Source: Chloroflexota bacterium (GTDB lineage: Bacteria > Chloroflexota > Limnocylindria > Limnocylindrales > CSP1-4). Taken from it: a DNA stretch of 32,493 nucleotides. The DNA lies in assembly GCA_021786265.1 (NCBI GenBank), contig JAJYNP010000099.1, positions 1 through 32,493 on the forward strand, written 5' to 3'. Under the pieces are notes generated by a model. That model saw nothing but the letters and a program-made list of their open reading frames with translations. It searched no databases and was not told the origin of the DNA. This document shows positions 32,160 to 32,493 of this stretch, piece after piece. A program made the position numbers and the translations under genes. The number at the start of each line of letters is the position of its first letter. Position 1 is the first letter of the stretch.

Positions 32160-32493
32160 TCAGACGCGGCGCCGCTTGGGCGGGCGGCATCCGTTGTGCG
32201 GGATCGGGGTGACGTCGGTGATGGCCGTGACCTCCAGCCCGGCGGCCTGAAGCGAGCGGATCGCCTGCTCGCGACCGGCGCCGGGGCCCTTGACGAAGAC
32301 CTCGACCTGGCGCATGCCGTGCTCCATGGCGCGCCGCGCCGCGCCGTCAGCGCTGAGCGCCGCGGCGTACGGGGTGCTCTTGCGGGAGCCCTTGAACCCC
32401 GCCAGGCCCGCGCTGCCCCACGCGACCGTCGCGCCCGAGGGGTCGGTGATCGTGACGATCGTGTTATTGAACGAGGCCTGGATGTGGGCGTGC
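32160..32493 (-). CDS. rpsK: 30S ribosomal protein S11, partial (N-terminus missing)
   Basis: The window edge cuts this gene. The remaining 110 codons read [20 protein letters not shown] at the cut end and [20 protein letters not shown] at the stop. Between them are [10 protein letters not shown] and [17 protein letters not shown], all S11. Only the first roughly 15-25 residues should be missing. It is the first visible gene of the ribosomal operon, with rpsM expected upstream. Confidence 0.97.
   Translation of the reverse strand, partial: HAHIQASFNNTIVTITDPSGATVAWGSAGLAGFKGSRKSTPYAAALSADGAARRAMEHGMRQVEVFVKGPGAGREQAIRSLQAAGLEVTAITDVTPIPHNGCRPPKRRRV

Overview
This is a GC-rich bacterial chromosomal window made almost entirely of housekeeping genes. 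They are packed into long minus-strand operons, with start and stop codons repeatedly overlapping as ATGA or GTGA. The ribosomal block (rpsK-rpsD-rpoA-rplQ-truA-rplM-rpsI) and the order glmM-glmS-acpS-nnrD-alr-tsaE-tsaB-rimI-tsaD-rsmA-ispE-glmU resemble the Gram-positive/actinobacterial gene order. However, a CdaA-type diadenylate cyclase with its YbbR partner is present, and a MutL/GlmL-family ATPase sits in the tsa operon. My inference is a deep Terrabacteria lineage, most likely a soil or freshwater Chloroflexota (Limnocylindria/Ellin6529-like) rather than a true actinobacterium. This is not proven by the sequence. No mobile elements, tRNA, rRNA or CRISPR arrays were seen.

Layout from left to right. 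Positions 1-1170: an ArsR repressor/DsrE sulfur-protein operon running off the left edge, divergent from a hemerythrin-like protein. Positions 1170-4790 (minus): glyS, a YbaK-type tRNA-editing protein, and recO. Positions 4822-6501 (plus): a polyprenyl diphosphate synthase and a short NAD-binding epimerase-like protein. Positions 6513-9247 (minus): a CNNM/CBS CorC protein and glmU. Positions 9414-17288 (minus): one tightly overlapped operon mutL-like, barrel/KOW protein, tsaE, tsaB, rimI, tsaD, rsmA, ispE, ridA. Positions 17374-26525 (minus): cdaA, ybbR, glmM, glmS, acpS, nnrD, alr, macro-domain protein, small conserved protein. Positions 26648-27973: a TPR protein with a disordered linker. 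A 460-bp intergenic region carrying hairpins and a 40-bp-period repeat follows, then the ribosomal operon, which runs off the right edge inside rpsK.

How the genes work together. CdaA and YbbR sit directly upstream of GlmM and GlmS, with GlmU in a nearby operon, so the whole route to UDP-GlcNAc and the c-di-AMP cyclase that controls it are in one window. Alr supplies D-Ala for the same peptidoglycan. TsaB, TsaD and TsaE make the t6A tRNA modification, RimI acetylates, and RsmA matures 16S rRNA, so this operon couples translation quality with isoprenoid supply (IspE). RidA and NnrD are metabolite-damage repair enzymes.

Most unusual signals. First, several genes lack a Shine-Dalgarno but have a TANNNT-type -10 element 6-8 nt before the start codon, which suggests leaderless transcription; one case is a divergent pair only 32 bp apart. 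Second, helically phased direct repeats (20, 21 and 40 bp periods) lie upstream of the mutL-like, cdaA and TPR genes; the cdaA and TPR copies share a CCTGGCGG core. Third, a MutL/GlmL-type ATPase without any visible glutamate mutase is translationally coupled to an unrecognised protein with a barrel-sandwich-like N-terminus and a NusG/KOW-like C-terminus. Fourth, a macro-domain protein lacking the usual binding-loop Asn is followed by an unrecognised 97-residue protein.
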